Of a stretch of 64,000 bases of DNA, positions 20,539 through 30,479 are shown piece after piece. Origin of the DNA: Bacillota bacterium (GTDB lineage: Bacteria > Bacillota_I > Bacilli_A > RF39 > UBA660); assembly GCA_015059425.1 (NCBI GenBank), contig SVAM01000002.1, positions 85,007 through 149,006 on the forward strand. The letters run 5' to 3'. The first letter of the stretch is position 1. Each line of letters opens with the position of its first letter. The notes beneath the pieces were generated by a model that was given only the letters and a program-made list of their open reading frames with translations, was not told the DNA's origin and did not search any database. Both the position numbers and the translations under genes were made by a program.

Positions 20539-21561
20539 TTATTTTATAAACATGGAATCGCCAAAAGAGAAAAAACGATAATTATTTTTTATGGCTTCAT
20601 TATAAGCATTTAATATCTTGTCTCTACTTGATAAAGCACTTACTAACATAAGTAGAGTTGATTTTGGTAAATGAAAGTTTGTAATTAAACCATTTATTGC
20701 TTTAAATTCAAACCCTGGATAAATAAATATATCTGTATTACCACTGCATTCTTTAAATTCATTATATTTATGAGCAATAGTCTCTAATACTCTTGTCGAT
20801 GTAGTACCTACAGCATATATTTTTCTATTTTCGCTTTTAGCTTTATTTAATTCTTCAGCGGTATATTCACTCATTTGATAATATTCGCTATGCATGTGAT
20901 GTTCTAATACATTTTCTACTTCAACTGGCCTAAATGTACCTAAGCCAACATGAAGTGTAACAAATAATACCTCTACACCTTTATCCTCTATATCTTTTAA
21001 TAGTTCTTTAGTAAAATGCAAACCTGCGGTAGGTGCTGCTGCACTACCAATATTCTTAGCATATACCGTTTGATATCTATCTTTATCTTTTAATTTTTCA
21101 TGAATATATGGCGGAAGTGGCATTTCTCCTAACTCATCTAATATTTCCATTAATATTCCATTATACAAAAGTTCAACACGTACTAAGCCTTCGTCAAGTT
21201 TTTCAATTACTTTTGCACTTAATTTATCACTAAATTTTATTGTTGTCCCTATTTTTAATCTCTTAGCAGGTCTTGACAAACATTCCCAAATATTATTTCC
21301 AAGGTCTTTAAGTAAAAGCAACTCAATTACAGCATTTGTATCTACTTTACTACCAATAAGTCTTGCAGGAATAACTTTTGTATCATTTAAAACTAGGACA
21401 TCGCCAGCGTTTAATTCATCAATAATGTTATTAAAATGTTTATGTTCTATATCACCAGTTTCTTTATTTAAAAGCAATAATTTTGAATTATCTCTTTTAG
21501 GAATTGGAGTTTGAGCAATTAATTCTTCTGGTAAGTTATAATCAAAATCACTTAAATTCAC
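20539..21561 (-). CDS. queA: S-adenosylmethionine:tRNA ribosyltransferase-isomerase
   Basis: [43 protein letters not shown] motifs. Confidence 0.97.
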   Translation of the reverse strand: MNLSDFDYNLPEELIAQTPIPKRDNSKLLLLNKETGDIEHKHFNNIIDELNAGDVLVLNDTKVIPARLIGSKVDTNAVIELLLLKDLGNNIWECLSRPAKRLKIGTTIKFSDKLSAKVIEKLDEGLVRVELLYNGILMEILDELGEMPLPPYIHEKLKDKDRYQTVYAKNIGSAAAPTAGLHFTKELLKDIEDKGVEVLFVTLHVGLGTFRPVEVENVLEHHMHSEYYQMSEYTAEELNKAKSENRKIYAVGTTSTRVLETIAHKYNEFKECSGNTDIFIYPGFEFKAINGLITNFHLPKSTLLMLVSALSSRDKILNAYNEAIKNNYRFFSFGDSMFIK

Positions 21562-21564
21562 TTT

Positions 21565-22233
21565 TTACACTTCCATTTCTAAGAAATATCTTACTTTATT
21601 TAAAATTTCAATGCTAATATCTTCAATAGTTCTAAGTGCATTGTCTTTAAGACATTTGATTTTTTGATATTCATAAATACTAGCAAGTTCAAGATAAGCA
21701 ATTTCTGCCATGCGTAAAATATTTGTATTGGCTATTTCTCCTCTTTTTTCCTTTAATAAACAAACATGTTCATAAGGAAGATAAAGAAATATTACCATAT
21801 CTGGTCTTGGTAAGTCCAGTAAAACAAACTCTAAATTATCAAGCCATTCATACATCATATTTCTTTTTTTTATATCTTTTATTTTACCGCCTTGAAAAGC
21901 CATATTAGATTCTACATATCTATTTAAAACTACTATATAATCATTTTCTAAGTATTTTTTAATAATATTTATATTGTATGCGCGGTCAGCAGCATAGTAA
22001 AGGCTAGAAATTTTAGGATCTACATTTTCTATTCCTTCCGTAAATTTTGATTCTCCGTTTTTGCCTAAGTAATCTTCACTAATTATTTTACCTGTTGGGC
22101 TAGCATAATTTGGAAAACCAAAACTTATAGCTTTCAAACCTAAAGCTTTTAAATTCTTCACCAAAATTTCTGTTTGTGTTTGTTTCCCAGAACAATCAGT
22201 TCCTTCTATTACTATTAATTTACCTTTACTCAT
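21565..22233 (-). CDS. Thymidylate kinase-like protein
   Basis: LIVIEGTDCSGKQTQTE P-loop; VVLNRYVESNMAFQG. Confidence 0.85.
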   Translation of the reverse strand: MSKGKLIVIEGTDCSGKQTQTEILVKNLKALGLKAISFGFPNYASPTGKIISEDYLGKNGESKFTEGIENVDPKISSLYYAADRAYNINIIKKYLENDYIVVLNRYVESNMAFQGGKIKDIKKRNMMYEWLDNLEFVLLDLPRPDMVIFLYLPYEHVCLLKEKRGEIANTNILRMAEIAYLELASIYEYQKIKCLKDNALRTIEDISIEILNKVRYFLEMEV

Positions 22234-22244
22234 TAAAACACCCC

Positions 22245-23468
22245 TTATTCGTAAATTGGAAATTTTTTAGTTAAGCCTAATACTTTTTTGTCTAATTCTT
22301 TTAATATTTCTTCATTATCTTTATTTTTTAATGCTTTAGCAATTATGTGACCTATTTCAATAAATTCTTCTTCTTTTAACCCTCTTGTAGTCATAGCAGG
22401 ACTTCCAAGTCTTATGCCACTAGTTTTAAATGGAGATTCAGTTTCATTAGGAATTGTATTTTTATTAACTGTAATATGAATTCTATCTAAAACTGCCTCT
22501 GCTTCTTTTCCAGTAATACCAAGCAAAGATTTTACATCTACTAACATTAAATGATTATCTGTATCTCCAGATATAATTTTAAAACCTTCTTCTTTTAAAG
22601 AATTTGATAAAGCTTTAGCATTTTTTATTACTTGTAGACTATATTCCTTAAATTCTGGTTGTAACGCTTCATAAAAACACTGTGCTTTAGCCACTATAAC
22701 ATGCATTAAAGGTCCACCTTGAATGCCAGGAAAAATAGTTTTATTTATTTTAGTAATTATTTCTTCATTATTAGTTAAAATTACTCCACCACGTGGACCT
22801 CTTAAAGTTTTATGAGTAGTAGATGATACTACATCTGCATAATCTACTGGATTTTGATGAAGTCCAGCTGCTACTAAACCTGCAATATGAGCCATATCTA
22901 CAAATAATAATGCTCCTACTTCATCAGCTATTTCTCTAAATTTTTTAAAATCAATACTTCTTGAATAAGCACTAGCACCAGCAACAATCATTTTTGGTTT
23001 TTCCTCTAATGCAATTCTTCTAATTTCATTATAATCTAACATTTCAGTTTCTGAATTTAAACTATAAGCTACAAATTTATAATCTAGTCCACTAAAATTA
23101 ATGCTATGTCCATGAGTCAAATGCCCTCCATGAGATAAATTTAAACCTAGAACCACATTTCCGGGAGTTAAAAGTGCTCTATAAACTGCCATATTAGCAC
23201 TTGACCCACTGTGAGGTTGAACATTGGCATATTTTGCGTTGAACAATTTTGTAACATATTCGATAGCTAAATCTTCTACAACATCTACATTTACGCAACC
23301 ACCGTAATACCTTTTACCAGAATAACCTTCAGCGTATTTATTTGTAAATACACTCCCTTGTAACTCTAATATGCTTTTAGATACATAGTTTTCTGATGCA
23401 ATAAGTTCAATATTGTCATTTTGTCTTTTTAGTTCATTATTTAAAGCTTCTTTTATTTTAATATCCAT
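22245..23468 (-). CDS. glyA: Serine hydroxymethyltransferase
   Basis: Full SHMT with [20 protein letters not shown]-Lys motif. Start trimmed to MDIKIKEAL (23468), which overlaps the folD stop. Confidence 0.97.
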   Translation of the reverse strand: MDIKIKEALNNELKRQNDNIELIASENYVSKSILELQGSVFTNKYAEGYSGKRYYGGCVNVDVVEDLAIEYVTKLFNAKYANVQPHSGSSANMAVYRALLTPGNVVLGLNLSHGGHLTHGHSINFSGLDYKFVAYSLNSETEMLDYNEIRRIALEEKPKMIVAGASAYSRSIDFKKFREIADEVGALLFVDMAHIAGLVAAGLHQNPVDYADVVSSTTHKTLRGPRGGVILTNNEEIITKINKTIFPGIQGGPLMHVIVAKAQCFYEALQPEFKEYSLQVIKNAKALSNSLKEEGFKIISGDTDNHLMLVDVKSLLGITGKEAEAVLDRIHITVNKNTIPNETESPFKTSGIRLGSPAMTTRGLKEEEFIEIGHIIAKALKNKDNEEILKELDKKVLGLTKKFPIYE

Positions 23469-24307
23469 TATTCTTTCTCCTTTTTTAATCTTGCACTCTT
23501 TACTACATTTGAAAGTAACATAGCAATAGTCATAGGTCCAACTCCTCCTGGAACCGGCGTAATGTAAGAACATTTTTCTTTGATATTATCAAAATCAACA
23601 TCACCATATAATTTACCATCTATTCTATTAATTCCTACATCAATTACTATAGCCCCTTCTTTAATATAATCTTCTTTTATAAATCTATCTTTCCCAATTG
23701 CCACTACCAGTATATCAGCTTTAGAAGTAATTTCGTTCAAATTTTTAGTTTTTGAATGTGTTATAGTAACTGTAGCATTTTTATTAAGAAGCGCCAAAGC
23801 TAAAGGCTTACCTACTATTTTACTACGTCCAACTATTACTACATTTTTGCCTTCAATATCAACATTCTCATGTTCTAACATTTTTATAATCCCAGCAGGT
23901 GTTGCAGATAAAAATAAAGGTTCTGAAGAGATAAGTCTTCCCAAACTATTAATTCCAAAACCATCAACATCTTTTGTATAAGATACTGAATTTAAAATTT
24001 TATCTTCATTAAATTTATTTGGTAGTGGGCATTGTACAATTATCCCATCAATTTTATTATCTAAATTTAAAAGTTCTATTTTTTTAATAATTTCTTCTTC
24101 AGCATTTGATTCATTAAATTTAATTAAACTACCATTTATACCAATTTCATCACAAGCTTTTAATTTATTTCTAACATAAATCTCACTCGCTGGATCATTA
24201 CCAACCATAACTATTGCTAAACCTGGATGTAAATTATTATTTACAATTCCTAATTTTAATTCTTCTTTTATTTCATTTGCTATTTTTTTACCATCTATTA
24301 TTTTCAT
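23468..24307 (-). CDS. folD: Methylenetetrahydrofolate dehydrogenase/cyclohydrolase
   Basis: [38 protein letters not shown]. Confidence 0.97.
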   Translation of the reverse strand: MKIIDGKKIANEIKEELKLGIVNNNLHPGLAIVMVGNDPASEIYVRNKLKACDEIGINGSLIKFNESNAEEEIIKKIELLNLDNKIDGIIVQCPLPNKFNEDKILNSVSYTKDVDGFGINSLGRLISSEPLFLSATPAGIIKMLEHENVDIEGKNVVIVGRSKIVGKPLALALLNKNATVTITHSKTKNLNEITSKADILVVAIGKDRFIKEDYIKEGAIVIDVGINRIDGKLYGDVDFDNIKEKCSYITPVPGGVGPMTIAMLLSNVVKSARLKKEKE

Positions 24308-24401
24308 TATTTTCTTCCTTTCATATTTTTATAAATTTAAAAAATAATTAAAATAAATATCTCTCTATTCTTAATAATAATATTAACATATTACTCACTC
24401 C

Positions 24402-25424
24402 TTAAAATAATGCACCTTGTTTATTAATTTTTAAGTGCTCATATGCTTTATCAGTTGCAACTCTACCTCTTTGTGTTCTTTTAACAAATCCTTCTTGCAA
24501 TAAGAATGGTTCTACAACATCTTCAATAGTAGTAACTTCTTCACCTATTGCAGTAGATATTGTTTCAACTCCAACAGGGCCACCATTAAATTTATTAATT
24601 AAAGCATCTAAATACTCAATATCTATTTGATCTAAGCCATATTCATCAACTTTTAATCTTTCTAAACTATTCATGGTAATATCATAATTTATGATACCAG
24701 TTCCTTTAACTAAAGCAAAATCTCTAACACGTTTAAATAAACGATTTGCAACTCTAGGAGTTTTACGGCATCTTTTTGCAATTTCTAAAGCTGCATCATC
24801 TTCAATATTCATACTTAAAACTCTACCAGTTCTTTTTACAATTTGTTGTAATTCCTCATCTTTATAATAATTTAATTTAGAAATAATGCCAAATCTATCA
24901 CGAAGTGGACTAGATAAATCTCCAGCTCTAGTTGTAGCACCAACTAAAGTAAAAGGTGGTAAATCAATTTTTATACTTCTACTTTTTCCATCAGCACCAA
25001 TAATAATATCTAATTCAAAATCTTCCATCGCCGGATATAATATTTCTTCAACAAATTTAGGCATACGATGTATCTCATCTATAAATAACACATCTCCAGG
25101 CTCTAAATTAGATAAAACCGCTGCTAAGTCTCCACTTTTTTCTAAAGAAGGCCCACTAGCAGTTTTTAAATTACTTCCAAGTTCATTAGCAATAATATGT
25201 GCAAGCGTTGTTTTTCCAAGTCCAGGAGGTCCATATAATAATACATGATCAAGTGATTCAGCACGCATTTTAGCAGCTTCAATGAATACTCTTAAATTTT
25301 CTTTTATTTCCTCTTGACCAATATATTCATCTAAAGACTCCGGTCTTAAATTCTGATCAAAAACGTCATTATCTAATTCTTCAGCAGAAATAATTCTCTC
25401 ATCCATATTAACCCTCCTTACCAT
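24402..25424 (-). CDS. ruvB: Holliday junction DNA helicase RuvB
   Basis: [28 protein letters not shown]-terminal RTQRGR. Confidence 0.97.
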   Translation of the reverse strand: MVRRVNMDERIISAEELDNDVFDQNLRPESLDEYIGQEEIKENLRVFIEAAKMRAESLDHVLLYGPPGLGKTTLAHIIANELGSNLKTASGPSLEKSGDLAAVLSNLEPGDVLFIDEIHRMPKFVEEILYPAMEDFELDIIIGADGKSRSIKIDLPPFTLVGATTRAGDLSSPLRDRFGIISKLNYYKDEELQQIVKRTGRVLSMNIEDDAALEIAKRCRKTPRVANRLFKRVRDFALVKGTGIINYDITMNSLERLKVDEYGLDQIDIEYLDALINKFNGGPVGVETISTAIGEEVTTIEDVVEPFLLQEGFVKRTQRGRVATDKAYEHLKINKQGALF

Positions 25425-25929
25425 CTATATATTTAATAATATCAAACCAATTAATAAATGTTTTATGTTTGCTATTTTTATCACGAGTAATTCTTATACA
25501 ATCAATTCCATATTTAGAAACATCATCTAATACTCTTTCTTTATCATCAATAAATATATCCACACCTAAATTATTGGCATCTAATCCCTTTTTTTCTCTA
25601 TCAAATAATATTTTATCATATTTTAACCTATTAGTCTTTAAATATTCTTTTGTTATATCATATATATTATCTGAATATTTAAGATTTCTTGCTGTAATAA
25701 TTATTATAGTATACTCTTTATTATGTAAATATTCGAAAGCTTCTTTAACACCTTCTTTTAATGGAGCTTCACTCATTATATTTTCAATATATAATTTAGC
25801 AAACTCATCATAATCTTCTAAAGATAAATTATGATAATCTAATACTTTATTATTATATTTTGTCAAATATTTTGCTGCAGACAAACTAGTATCAGAGATA
25901 GTATCATCTATATCAATTCCTACAACCAT
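25408..25929 (-). CDS. HAD-superfamily 5'-nucleotidase-like phosphatase
   Basis: [13 protein letters not shown] (DxDDT), [12 protein letters not shown]. Confidence 0.75.
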   Translation of the reverse strand: MVVGIDIDDTISDTSLSAAKYLTKYNNKVLDYHNLSLEDYDEFAKLYIENIMSEAPLKEGVKEAFEYLHNKEYTIIIITARNLKYSDNIYDITKEYLKTNRLKYDKILFDREKKGLDANNLGVDIFIDDKERVLDDVSKYGIDCIRITRDKNSKHKTFINWFDIIKYIDGKEG

Positions 25930-25936
25930 AACTCAC

Positions 25937-26500
25937 CTACTTAAGCATTAATTTTAATGCTTCTTTAACTTGATTTTCTATATCTAATGAATTATCTATT
26001 TTAGGTAATATTTTCTTTATTTCATTATTTTTATATCCTAAACTTTCAAGAACATTTACAAGTTCATCAAATGAACCAGCTACTGCTACTTCTTCCTTAC
26101 GTGCAAGTTTACCTTTTAAATCAAGAATTATTTGTCTAGCTAATTTCTCCCCGATTTTAGGAAACTTAGTTAAATATAAAACATTTTCTCTATCTATAGC
26201 ATCCATAATACCTGCAATACTGCCTGTAGCAAGCATAGGCATTGCCATTTTTGGGCCAAGCCCTTTAACATTTATTAGTTTTAAAAACAAATTTCTTTCT
26301 TCAATAGTTTTAAATCCATATAAACTATATTCATCTTCTCTTATTTGATTATATACATATACACAAGCTTCTTTATTTAGTTCAAAACTAAAAGGATTAG
26401 CAACAAATATTGTATATCCGATGCCATTATTATCTACTACTATATAGTTGCTTTCTTGCATTACTACTTTCCCATATATATAATTATACATTACTATCAC
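25937..26500 (-). CDS. ruvA: Holliday junction DNA helicase RuvA
   Basis: MYNYIYGKVV..., VKGLGPKMA and FPKIGEKLARQI HhH motifs. Confidence 0.95.
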   Translation of the reverse strand: MIVMYNYIYGKVVMQESNYIVVDNNGIGYTIFVANPFSFELNKEACVYVYNQIREDEYSLYGFKTIEERNLFLKLINVKGLGPKMAMPMLATGSIAGIMDAIDRENVLYLTKFPKIGEKLARQIILDLKGKLARKEEVAVAGSFDELVNVLESLGYKNNEIKKILPKIDNSLDIENQVKEALKLMLK

Positions 26501-26626
26501 CTATAAATATAATAGCATACAATTGTTTAAATGTATATAGTTATAACATTAAAATATATTAAATTTAATATATAAAAAATATAGAGATTAAAAATAAATA
26601 CATCCCTATATAATCAAAAACATTTA

Positions 26627-26703
26627 TGGTGTTCCAAACAGGATTCGAACCTGTGATTTCTAGCGTCGGAGGCTAGCGTTCTATCCAGCTGAACTATTGG
26701 AAC
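26627..26703 (-). tRNA. tRNA-Arg (anticodon CCG), CCA encoded
   Basis: Cloverleaf: acceptor GTTCCAA/TTGGAAC, D stem GTTC/GAAC, anticodon stem CTAGC-[CTCCGAC]-GCTAG, T arm ACAGG-TTCGAAT-CCTGT, discriminator A + CCA. Confidence 0.95.
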
Positions 26704-26755
26704 ACACATAATTATTTTAACATCAATTACATTTAATTAAAAGAAAAAAGTTTGC

Positions 26756-27811
26756 TTATGCAAACCTTATAATATCAAATACAGTTATATATATCATTAA
26801 CGCTATAAGTAGGAAGAAGAAAATATTATGACACATATTTTCGAATTTAGCATTAATAGGACTTCCTTTTATTTTTTCAATTATTAAAAATAATATTCTA
26901 CCACCATCAAATGCAGGTATAGGAAGTATATTTATTAAGCCAACATTAATACTTAAGAAAGCAACTAAGTAAATTATCTGATTTAATCCAACTTTCATTG
27001 ATTCTCCAACAACATGATATATTCCAACGGGGCCAGATAAACTACTTAAAGAAATTTTACCAGTAAATAAATTAACTACTGTTATCCACATTGTGCTTAT
27101 TAGGCTTCCAAATTTAGCAAATGCATATTTAATACTTGCAAGTAATCCCTTTTCTTCTGTTTGGGCTATAGAAAAGCCAAATAATCTTTGTTCTTCGCCA
27201 TCATCATTTTTTTCAACTTTAGGACTTACTTTTAATACATCTTTTGTCCCATCCTCATGTTTAACTTCAAAATCATAAACATTATCTTTATCTTCCATTA
27301 CTAAATAAATTTGAGCAACATCCCAAGTAGAAACACGATGTCCATTTATTTTAGTAATAGTATCCCCTGCTAAAAGACCAGCTTCTTTAGCAGGATAATT
27401 ATCTAGCACTTTACCAATTTTTGGAGCCATACTTTGAGCTCCCCAAATTAGTGACATAACAAATAATATAACTATTGCTAAGATAAAATTATTTATAACA
27501 CCTGCAGCTAAAATAACAACTCTTTGCCACCAACTTTTATTACACATAAATTTTTCTTTTGGAATTTTTTTTGTATCATCATCTTCATATACTTCACCAG
27601 CCATAGCAACAAATCCACCTACTGGAAAAGCCCTAATATTATAATCTATACCATCTTTACCTTTATGAGATTTTATTAAAGGACCCATACCAATTGAAAA
27701 TTCATATATATGAACTCCTGCTTTTTTAGCTGTTATAAAATGTCCAAATTCATGTACTAAAATAATTATACCTAATATTAAAACTAATAAAATTAATGTT
27801 AAAAACCACAT
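26756..27811 (-). CDS. rseP: Site-2 protease, RseP/RasP family
   Basis: HEFGHF zinc motif, PDZ domain, NILPIPAFDGG. Confidence 0.95.
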   Translation of the reverse strand: MWFLTLILLVLILGIIILVHEFGHFITAKKAGVHIYEFSIGMGPLIKSHKGKDGIDYNIRAFPVGGFVAMAGEVYEDDDTKKIPKEKFMCNKSWWQRVVILAAGVINNFILAIVILFVMSLIWGAQSMAPKIGKVLDNYPAKEAGLLAGDTITKINGHRVSTWDVAQIYLVMEDKDNVYDFEVKHEDGTKDVLKVSPKVEKNDDGEEQRLFGFSIAQTEEKGLLASIKYAFAKFGSLISTMWITVVNLFTGKISLSSLSGPVGIYHVVGESMKVGLNQIIYLVAFLSINVGLINILPIPAFDGGRILFLIIEKIKGSPINAKFENMCHNIFFFLLIALMIYITVFDIIRFA

Positions 27812-27823
27812 AATATATCCTCC

Positions 27824-28615
27824 TTAAAATAAACTATAAAATATTAAATAACCTAACATAATAGCAATTGTACTATCAAGTCTATCTAATATACCACCAT
27901 GTCCTGGTATTAAATTACTAAAATCTTTTATATTATTTTCTCTTTTTATTTTACTAAATATTAAATCACCTATTTGACCTATAATCGATAATAAAACTAT
28001 ACCAATAATTACTTTTAAATTAATGGTATTAATTAAATAATGATAAAATACGCTAGCACCTATAGTTGCTACTATTGTTCCCATTACGCTACCTTCAATT
28101 GACTTTTTAGGGCTTACATGAGGTATTAATTTATGTTTGCCAAAAGCCATACCAAATATATATGCAAAAGTATCAGTTAAAATAAATATTAATAGCAAAA
28201 AACATAATCTATATAAACCAAATTCTCTTACTAATATTAAAGTATTAAAAGCCGTTCCAAGTAAAACAATTGAACCGATTAATACTAAAGCATCAGTTGC
28301 AGTATATTCATTCTTTTTATAACCTAAACTTAAGCCTAATAATGATAATAACAGCATTGCTATACCTTTATAAGTTACACCAAACATAATTGAATATCCA
28401 TCAAATTCAGATAATACAATTAAAAGCAACGTTATAAAGCTTATAAATTGAACTAATTTAGGTATTTCTTTGTGACTTTTCTTTAAATCTAACATTTCCT
28501 TTAACGCAAGTAAACTTACTATACCAACGCCTAATCTAAATATATCTCCACCTAAGTATATAACGGGCACTACTATAATAAGCATTACTATTGCACTTAT
28601 TAATCTTTTTTTCAT
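27824..28615 (-). CDS. cdsA: Phosphatidate cytidylyltransferase
   Basis: SPKKSIEGSVMG...GQIGDLIFSKIKRENNIKDFSNLIPGHGGILDRLDS signature. Confidence 0.95.
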   Translation of the reverse strand: MKKRLISAIVMLIIVVPVIYLGGDIFRLGVGIVSLLALKEMLDLKKSHKEIPKLVQFISFITLLLIVLSEFDGYSIMFGVTYKGIAMLLLSLLGLSLGYKKNEYTATDALVLIGSIVLLGTAFNTLILVREFGLYRLCFLLLIFILTDTFAYIFGMAFGKHKLIPHVSPKKSIEGSVMGTIVATIGASVFYHYLINTINLKVIIGIVLLSIIGQIGDLIFSKIKRENNIKDFSNLIPGHGGILDRLDSTIAIMLGYLIFYSLF

Positions 28616-28800
28616 ATCTTCCTACTTTCTAATAAAAAGTATACTATTTAATAATATATTAGTCAAATAGTATTCCAATTTAATTATAAATATTTATTAA
28701 AAGAAAAAGAAGAAACCGAGTCTTCTTTTACAATGTTTTGACATTTAAAATATTCTAATTTTTATTTTAGATACATTCAAAGAAAAAAGAGCCTAAGCTC

Positions 28801-29046
28801 TTAAAATGAATCAATATTGATTTTTACCTTCTTGATATTGTTTTGATAAGCATAAGCTTGAATAACAGTTCTTAGAGCTTTAGCATTTTTACCTTGCTTA
28901 CCAATAACTGCTCCCATATCCTCATTAGATACTAAAACTTCAACAATAGTAACTTCTTCATCGCCTTCAAAATTACTTACTTTAACCATATCAGGATTCT
29001 TAACAATATTACTTATTAAATAATTTGTAAATTCTGTTATATTCAT
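28801..29046 (-). CDS. KH-domain RNA-binding protein KhpA-like
   Basis: GAVIGKQGKNAKALRTVIQAYA; adjacent to rpsP. Confidence 0.9.
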   Translation of the reverse strand: MNITEFTNYLISNIVKNPDMVKVSNFEGDEEVTIVEVLVSNEDMGAVIGKQGKNAKALRTVIQAYAYQNNIKKVKINIDSF

Positions 29047-29048
29047 AA

Positions 29049-29324
29049 TTACTTACTTTCTTTTTTAGATTCTGCATATTTTGCCATGATTCCTTCTTTA
29101 GAAAGAATTGAACGAACTGTATCAGTTGGTTGTGCTCCATTATTTAACCATTTTAAAGCTAACTCTTCATTAACGTTAATTTCAGCTGGTTTTTTAACTG
29201 GATTATAAGTTCCTACTGTTTCAATAAAACGTCCATCTCTTGGGCTTCTAGAATCAGCGGCTACAATACGATAAAATGGTTTTTGTTTAGAACCCATTCT
29301 TTTAAGTCTTAATTTAACTGCCAT
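29049..29324 (-). CDS. rpsP: 30S ribosomal protein S16
   Basis: [35 protein letters not shown]. Confidence 0.98.
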   Translation of the reverse strand: MAVKLRLKRMGSKQKPFYRIVAADSRSPRDGRFIETVGTYNPVKKPAEINVNEELALKWLNNGAQPTDTVRSILSKEGIMAKYAESKKESK

Positions 29325-29395
29325 TATATGTGCCTCCTTTGTTACTACTAATAATACTATATTTAATTATATCTGTCAACTATTTTTGGTTGACA

Positions 29396-29926
29396 CTAGT
29401 TTAAATAATCATCATTTAAAGAATTAATTTCGTTATCTACTTCTTCATCATCTAAATCCTCTAAAACTTCATAATCATCTGGATCATCTTCAACTGATAC
29501 TTTAATCATTGTATTACCTACAATTTCTACACCTAATTCTTTTTCAATAGATAAGTTTACATCACCGTTATTAATTTTAACATCAGTAACTGTAGGTTGA
29601 TTTAAACTACGTACAATAATTTCTGATGCATCATTTAATCTAGCTCCATCTTTTAATCTTATGTTCATTTTATCCTCATAATTAAACCTTTTAGTAGATA
29701 CAGCTGTTTTAGTATCATTGTTATAAGAATACCAAACATTAACATCAAATGCCCCATTAATACTCACAACTCCATTTTGATTTCTACCTTCAAAATTATG
29801 ATTTATTACCCAACATCCTAAAATTGTATCTGGAGTTTCTTCAGGGCGAACAACAAATTTAGAAACACTATTTTTTTTGGCTTTACCAACAACCGCCTTT
29901 GTAACTATCTCTTTATAACTTGCCAC
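29396..29926 (-). CDS. CotE-like protein (outer spore coat morphogenetic family)
   Basis: MASYKEIVTKAVVGKAKK...ILGCWVINHNF...FDVNVWYSYNNDTKTAVSTKRFNYED with acidic C-term; strong resemblance to B. subtilis CotE as recalled from memory. Confidence 0.75.
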   Translation of the reverse strand: MASYKEIVTKAVVGKAKKNSVSKFVVRPEETPDTILGCWVINHNFEGRNQNGVVSINGAFDVNVWYSYNNDTKTAVSTKRFNYEDKMNIRLKDGARLNDASEIIVRSLNQPTVTDVKINNGDVNLSIEKELGVEIVGNTMIKVSVEDDPDDYEVLEDLDDEEVDNEINSLNDDYLN

Positions 29927-30018
29927 TTTTATTCCTCCTCTATTTTAATTTATGCTAAGCCATGACAAAAGTACACTTTTTTTAAAAATTTCGTGGTATA
30001 ATTAAGTAGGTGATAAAA

Positions 30019-30393
30019 ATGGATTGTATATTTTGTAAAATAGCAAATGGTGAAATACCGAGCAAGAAAATTTATGAAGATGATTTAGTGATGGTAATAA
30101 TGGATATTAGCCCTATTGTAGATGGCCATATGTTAATTATACCAAAGAAACATTATACAGATTATATAGAACTTGATAGTGAAATAACTACACATATATT
30201 TGGTATTGCAAAAAAAATGGGTAATTTAATTATCGAAAAACTAGATAAAAAATCAGTTACGTTATTAGTTAATTATGGCGATGATCAACAAGTTAAACAT
30301 TATCATTTACACTTACTTCCAGAGCTTGGTACAACAGATGTTTCTAGAGCTAAATATGCTATAGAAGATAACTATAATAAATTAATAAGTTAA
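30019..30393 (+). CDS. HIT family protein
   Basis: MDCIFCKIANGEIPSKKIYEDD; HYHLHLLP triad. Confidence 0.95.
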   Translation: MDCIFCKIANGEIPSKKIYEDDLVMVIMDISPIVDGHMLIIPKKHYTDYIELDSEITTHIFGIAKKMGNLIIEKLDKKSVTLLVNYGDDQQVKHYHLHLLPELGTTDVSRAKYAIEDNYNKLIS

Positions 30394-30401
30394 TTTATGT
30401 A

Positions 30402-30428
30402 AAACGTTGCAAATGCAACTTTTTTTAT
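30402..30428 (+). terminator. Rho-independent terminator of HIT gene
   Basis: GTTGCAAATGCAACTTTTTTT hairpin + T-run. Confidence 0.6.
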
Positions 30429-30479
30429 TTATTTAAATATGTTATAATCTCATAGGTAAAACAAGGAAGGATGTAAAAT

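Noticed and set aside
22245-23573. N-terminal extension of glyA in the ORF track (start 23573)
   Set aside because: The extra residues lie in another frame over the folD 3' end; the SHMT start is MDIKIKEAL at 23468 with TAATG overlap.
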